Assembly: GCA_039720395.1 (NCBI GenBank)
Contig: CM077824.1
Location: 28,225,278 to 28,289,277 of the forward strand
Length of the DNA: 64,000 bases
Direction: 5' to 3'
From: Liquidambar formosana
Lineage: Eukaryota; Streptophyta; Magnoliopsida; Saxifragales; Altingiaceae
A model generated the notes under the pieces. The model saw only the letters and a program-made list of their open reading frames with translations. It ran no database searches and was not told where the DNA came from. The translations under genes were made by a program, and so were the position numbers. Shown here in pieces: positions 60,688 to 64,000 of this stretch (position 1 is its first letter; every line of letters starts with the position of its first letter).

Positions 60688-62392
60688 TGTTGGGAATTAA
60701 ATAGGGAGGAAAACATACAAAGGCGGAATTAAAATTTCCTACGATTCCCAATCCCATGAATCCAATTATGCATAATACAAAACAGAAACCCTAACTACAA
60801 AGAGAGTTAGGATACTTACGGTTGAACAAAGTCTTCTCCTTTATGCTCTAAACTTTGTCTTCTCTTTTTTGCTCCAAGCTTGAACTCCGGATAGCAATGA
60901 ATGAGCAATCCAAGTGTACTACCTCCAACAGTATCCACACCTAGCTTGAACTTGAAGTCCTTTCCTTCTTTTCCTTATTGATGCTAGAATAGGAGAAGAG
61001 AAGAGAGAGAGAGAGAGAGGGAGAGCTGAAATTTTCGGCCAACCCTTGGGAACCTCCAAGAGTGCTTCAAGTGATGATGTCATCACATCATAAGAGGCTA
61101 TATATAGCCTCTACATAGGGCCCGCCAAGGGGGGACTTAAAACCCTAATGGCCTGGTTTTGTGTAATTACTCCTAATTACACAATAACCCCTCAAATTTA
61201 TATCCTATATAAATTTGCCCTTTAAGAACAATTCTTTTATTCACTTATGCCCTTTCTCTCATAGACTTTCAAACTCTCTTAGCATGATTAGTGTGTGACC
61301 CATTGGGTTCACATCATCAAGTAGTAGGGATAGCACGAGGTGTGCACAATGGAACTCCTTCCATTTAGGGTCTACTTAGAACTCCTTCCAATTCCCTAAT
61401 TGATTATAACTCTCTTATATCAATTAGGGCTTCTACTAACCATTAGTAACACCTAGCATATGGCTCATGGTGTGGTCCTTAATGAGGTGAATAGTTATTT
61501 ATAAAGAACCCTTCTGTTATAGTTTATCGGTTATAATTACATCCTTCCATCAACACAATGTCTCCAATTGAACTAATAGGATATGGAAGTCTGTCAAGTT
61601 CCTAGTTCAATTACTTTATACTCATTCATTAATATCAACTCAATGATGAACTTATAGAAACTCCTTTCCATATTCATACTACCATGGGCCCATGGATTTA
61701 ATGAGTTATATTCAATGAATGCTATATGAGACATTCACTCCCTTTTTCCTGAGAGTGATGGATTCCTTATTGATCACTCACATGCCTTCACACACATAGT
61801 AGTAGGGCCAATGAATACCCTTACAGACCCCTGAATAGGATCTGCACATAGTGTTATCAAACTTCTAAAGCTACATGCATAAGACAACCATGGTGTCTTA
61901 GGTCTAAGGATTACTTGTACCACTATAACAAAGCAAAACTGATTGACAGGTAGGTTAAAACTCCATTCAGTTTATCTCATATCTTTGGTTACATTCAGTG
62001 TACCTATTCTCATAATAGGCACCCACTTGTTGGTTGTAGTGTCTCCACACAAATAGCTTGAGACTAGCTATCCTCGTATAGAGTCAACCTAACAAGTGCT
62101 AGTCCTATGGTTCATTACTGTCCATCATAGTGAACCTTCAACTAGGAATGATTTAGGAGTTTAGTACAGAGATATATTTACAGTCTCAAAATTACAACCC
62201 TTTGTAATTTCATATTCTCAACTCTAACTCCATGGACATATTATGTAAATATAAATAATGCATATAAACATAATAGAATAAGCCCTTTTATTAAATCAAT
62301 AATAAATGTGACATATATAAATGAAATCAAATGATTGTTCCTAATCCCTAAACAATCATCTCTATGATTGGCTCTAGGGCATAATCCTAACA
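60688..62392 (-). repeat. 5' LTR of Copia element B
   Basis: 1705 bases with TGTT...AACA ends. Its promoter would read leftwards into the primer site. A TATA palindrome lies at 61094-61111. Confidence 0.95.
61072..61111 (-). promoter_or_regulatory. Core promoter of the element B LTR
   Basis: GAGGCTATATATAGCCTC at 61094-61111 is an 18-base perfect palindrome centred on a TATA box, about 1.29 kb into the LTR. Next to it, at 61072-61087, lies TGATGATGTCATCACA, which contains the palindrome TGATGTCATCA, similar to bZIP-binding sites. The 3' LTR keeps both. Element A lacks the TATA palindrome and has CTATTTAAG instead. Confidence 0.55.
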
Positions 62393-62397
62393 GAAAA

Positions 62398-64000
62398 CCT
62401 TTAGACTAACAAAAGTTTTCTCATTGGATCTCATTTCTACTTCTTGGAGCTTGTGGCTACATTTCTAGGGTTTGGTTTTTATTTCTTCACCAATTTCCTT
62501 GGCATTTGGAAGGTAGGGCTTGTGCTTGGGAGGTTACATGTACGTCCTAGACATGAGTTTATACATTTTCAACATTAAGCTTGCATTTTCTATACATTTG
62601 GTTAAGGTATAAGCAATTTTCATAGGTTAAAAATATTGTAGTAATAATAGGTTAACATTATCACTTTATATGTTGTTATTGGGACTTTATTTTGTACACC
62701 TTAGTTGACCCAGATTAGGATATTGTACTTTGTTTTCCTATCCGTAATCCTGAGTTACTTTGTGTTGTCTCGAATATGGGCTTTATGGTTCTATACAGAA
62801 TGTGTTGCTATGTTGACCTAGGTTGAGATTACTGTGATCTCGAGATGGGAGTTCGTGTTGTATTTCTTCTTTTTTGCACGCAATGGCCCATAGGTTATAG
62901 GGAAGTTACGTGTAATTTATTGAATTAAATTAAATTGGATATAGGAGTCACATGCATGGTATTATGCATTCATTTTGAGTTGTGGAATCGAACTTATTTT
63001 AGATAAATAATATACATGGTTAGTATATTGATATTAATATTATATAATTGGTTTTATTTGTATCATGATTTAGTTTACTTACAAAAATTGTATCTGCTAA
63101 GTTGTCAAACTCATGTCTATTTTCTTAAATGCTTTTCAAATATTATTAGAGGTGGAGTTGTGTCTGTTGCATGGAGACATGTCTAAAAGGAAATGTTAAA
63201 ATGCTAATTATTGGAGTATTTTCATTGAAAAATTATGTTATTAATTTGGCCAATGGCCATTGTACACGAAAATTAAATTAAAGGATGTAATTTTATTTTG
63301 TGTGGTTTTGTTACATGCAGAATATGATGTTGGAAATGATACCATGGATGTATGAATGACAGAGATTATTTATGAAATGCTTTTCAAACAGGTTTCTCGA
63401 TGATATGTCTTATTTACGGATGGGTTACACCCAAATTTTTATAAACATAAGAGATTTTACAATTGTCACTTCGTTTAATCAAAAACTTTTATTAAAATAA
63501 ATAAGTTTTATTATAATTGATCACAGCCTAATAAATTTCGGTTGTGAAAACACCTTAGGATGAGATGAAGTTTTAAAGAGATATTCTTAAGATTATATGA
63601 CAACTTTACTTTAATAATGGAGCATTACTCCCATTCAACATTCTTCGATAATTAAAGCATTTCCAATGATCACCTAATTTATGACCAATGGATGAGATCT
63701 CTCCCATTTAGGATAAGGTTACCTGAGATGCATATAAAGCTCAAGTATGCCTCTTCCATCAATATACATTGCAAACTACTCAATATGTGTCAAGAAAGTC
63801 ACATCTGTGGGAAGTTTCCCTCTTCAAAGCTACTGTGTGTCCGTTGCCCATAATTAGTGTATATCTTAACACTTGACGTCTAACTGAGTTTGTGAAAGGT
63901 CTAGGAAAATCCTTATGGTATCTTAGGACTTCATGTTGTTTGGGCAATTAAAATGTCATGTTGTGCTACCTTAATTGCACTAGTTGAATGACTTGAGAGA
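62398..64000. other. Unrecognised sequence
   Basis: About 1.6 kb with no open frame over 60 codons and no repeat shared with the rest of the window. A TATA-like GCATATAAAGCTC at 63730 could mark a promoter reading rightwards out of the window, but there is no supporting evidence. Confidence 0.3.

Larger units (their letters stand above)
52772..62392 (-). mobile_element. Copia element B, complete ends, same family as A, TSD GAAAA
   Basis: 9621 bp on the minus strand: 5' LTR 60688-62392 (1705 bp), primer site 60671-60686, leader about 57057-60670, gag and pol remnants 54469-57000, 3' LTR 52772-54468 (1697 bp). GAAAA flanks it at 52767-52771 and 62393-62397. The two LTRs differ by indels and many substitutions (at least five in the first 65 bases), so it is much older than element A. 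It keeps a longer gag piece than A. It is not autonomous. Confidence 0.96.

Overview
The window is nuclear DNA of a flowering plant, probably a eudicot or another non-grass angiosperm; I cannot name the species. Three things show this: a plastid trnL(UAA) intron fragment set in nuclear sequence, six exons of an auxin response factor gene of the ARF6/ARF8 class, and long AT-rich stretches built almost entirely from plant LTR retrotransposons, a plant L1-type LINE and an endogenous pararetrovirus. I find no intact protein-coding gene in the 64 kb. Almost every long open frame is a broken transposon frame or low-complexity sequence.

Layout. 1-526: organelle-derived DNA with a tiny retroposition scar. 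911-2713: a candidate non-LTR insertion carrying an RNase H-like pseudogene, bounded by a 16-bp direct repeat. 2714-8511: an old plus-strand Copia element, split inside integrase by a 3.1-kb LINE (4414-7492) with a clean 14-bp target duplication. 9236-10491 (minus): the first six exons of an ARF8-like gene, cut off after exon 6 and carrying a one-base deletion in exon 5. 12431-14029: two head-to-head pieces of a Caulimoviridae-type endogenous virus forming an inverted repeat, followed by a truncated Copia LTR.

From 15.3 to 51.3 kb the sequence is a nest of large LTRs, mostly solo and recognised by paired TG...CA ends and 5-bp target duplications: 15316-17237 (ATAAG), 18703-21155, 22440-27342 with 23743-25811 (CATAT) inside it, 28792-30015 (TGAAC), and a three-level nest in which 30167-47766 (ATATA) contains 30964-43874, which contains a complete Copia element A at 31467-41119 (CCACG). 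A truncated member lies at 48444-51303. A second complete Copia element B lies at 52772-62392 (GAAAA). The ends at 51.3-52.8 kb and 62.4-64 kb hold nothing I recognise.

How it fits together. Elements A and B belong to one Angela/BARE-1-like Copia family on the minus strand, with LTRs of about 1.65-1.7 kb, a tRNA-Met-type primer binding site and very long 5' leaders. A has LTRs differing at only four positions I could find, so it moved very recently, yet its coding region is wrecked; it must have been mobilised by proteins from another copy. The large LTRs share conserved palindromes and a GC-rich block at equivalent places. The outermost one carries a dense cluster of WRKY-type W-boxes. No new defence or metabolic system is visible; the most interesting material is regulatory and structural sequence inside the retroelements and the viral inverted repeat.
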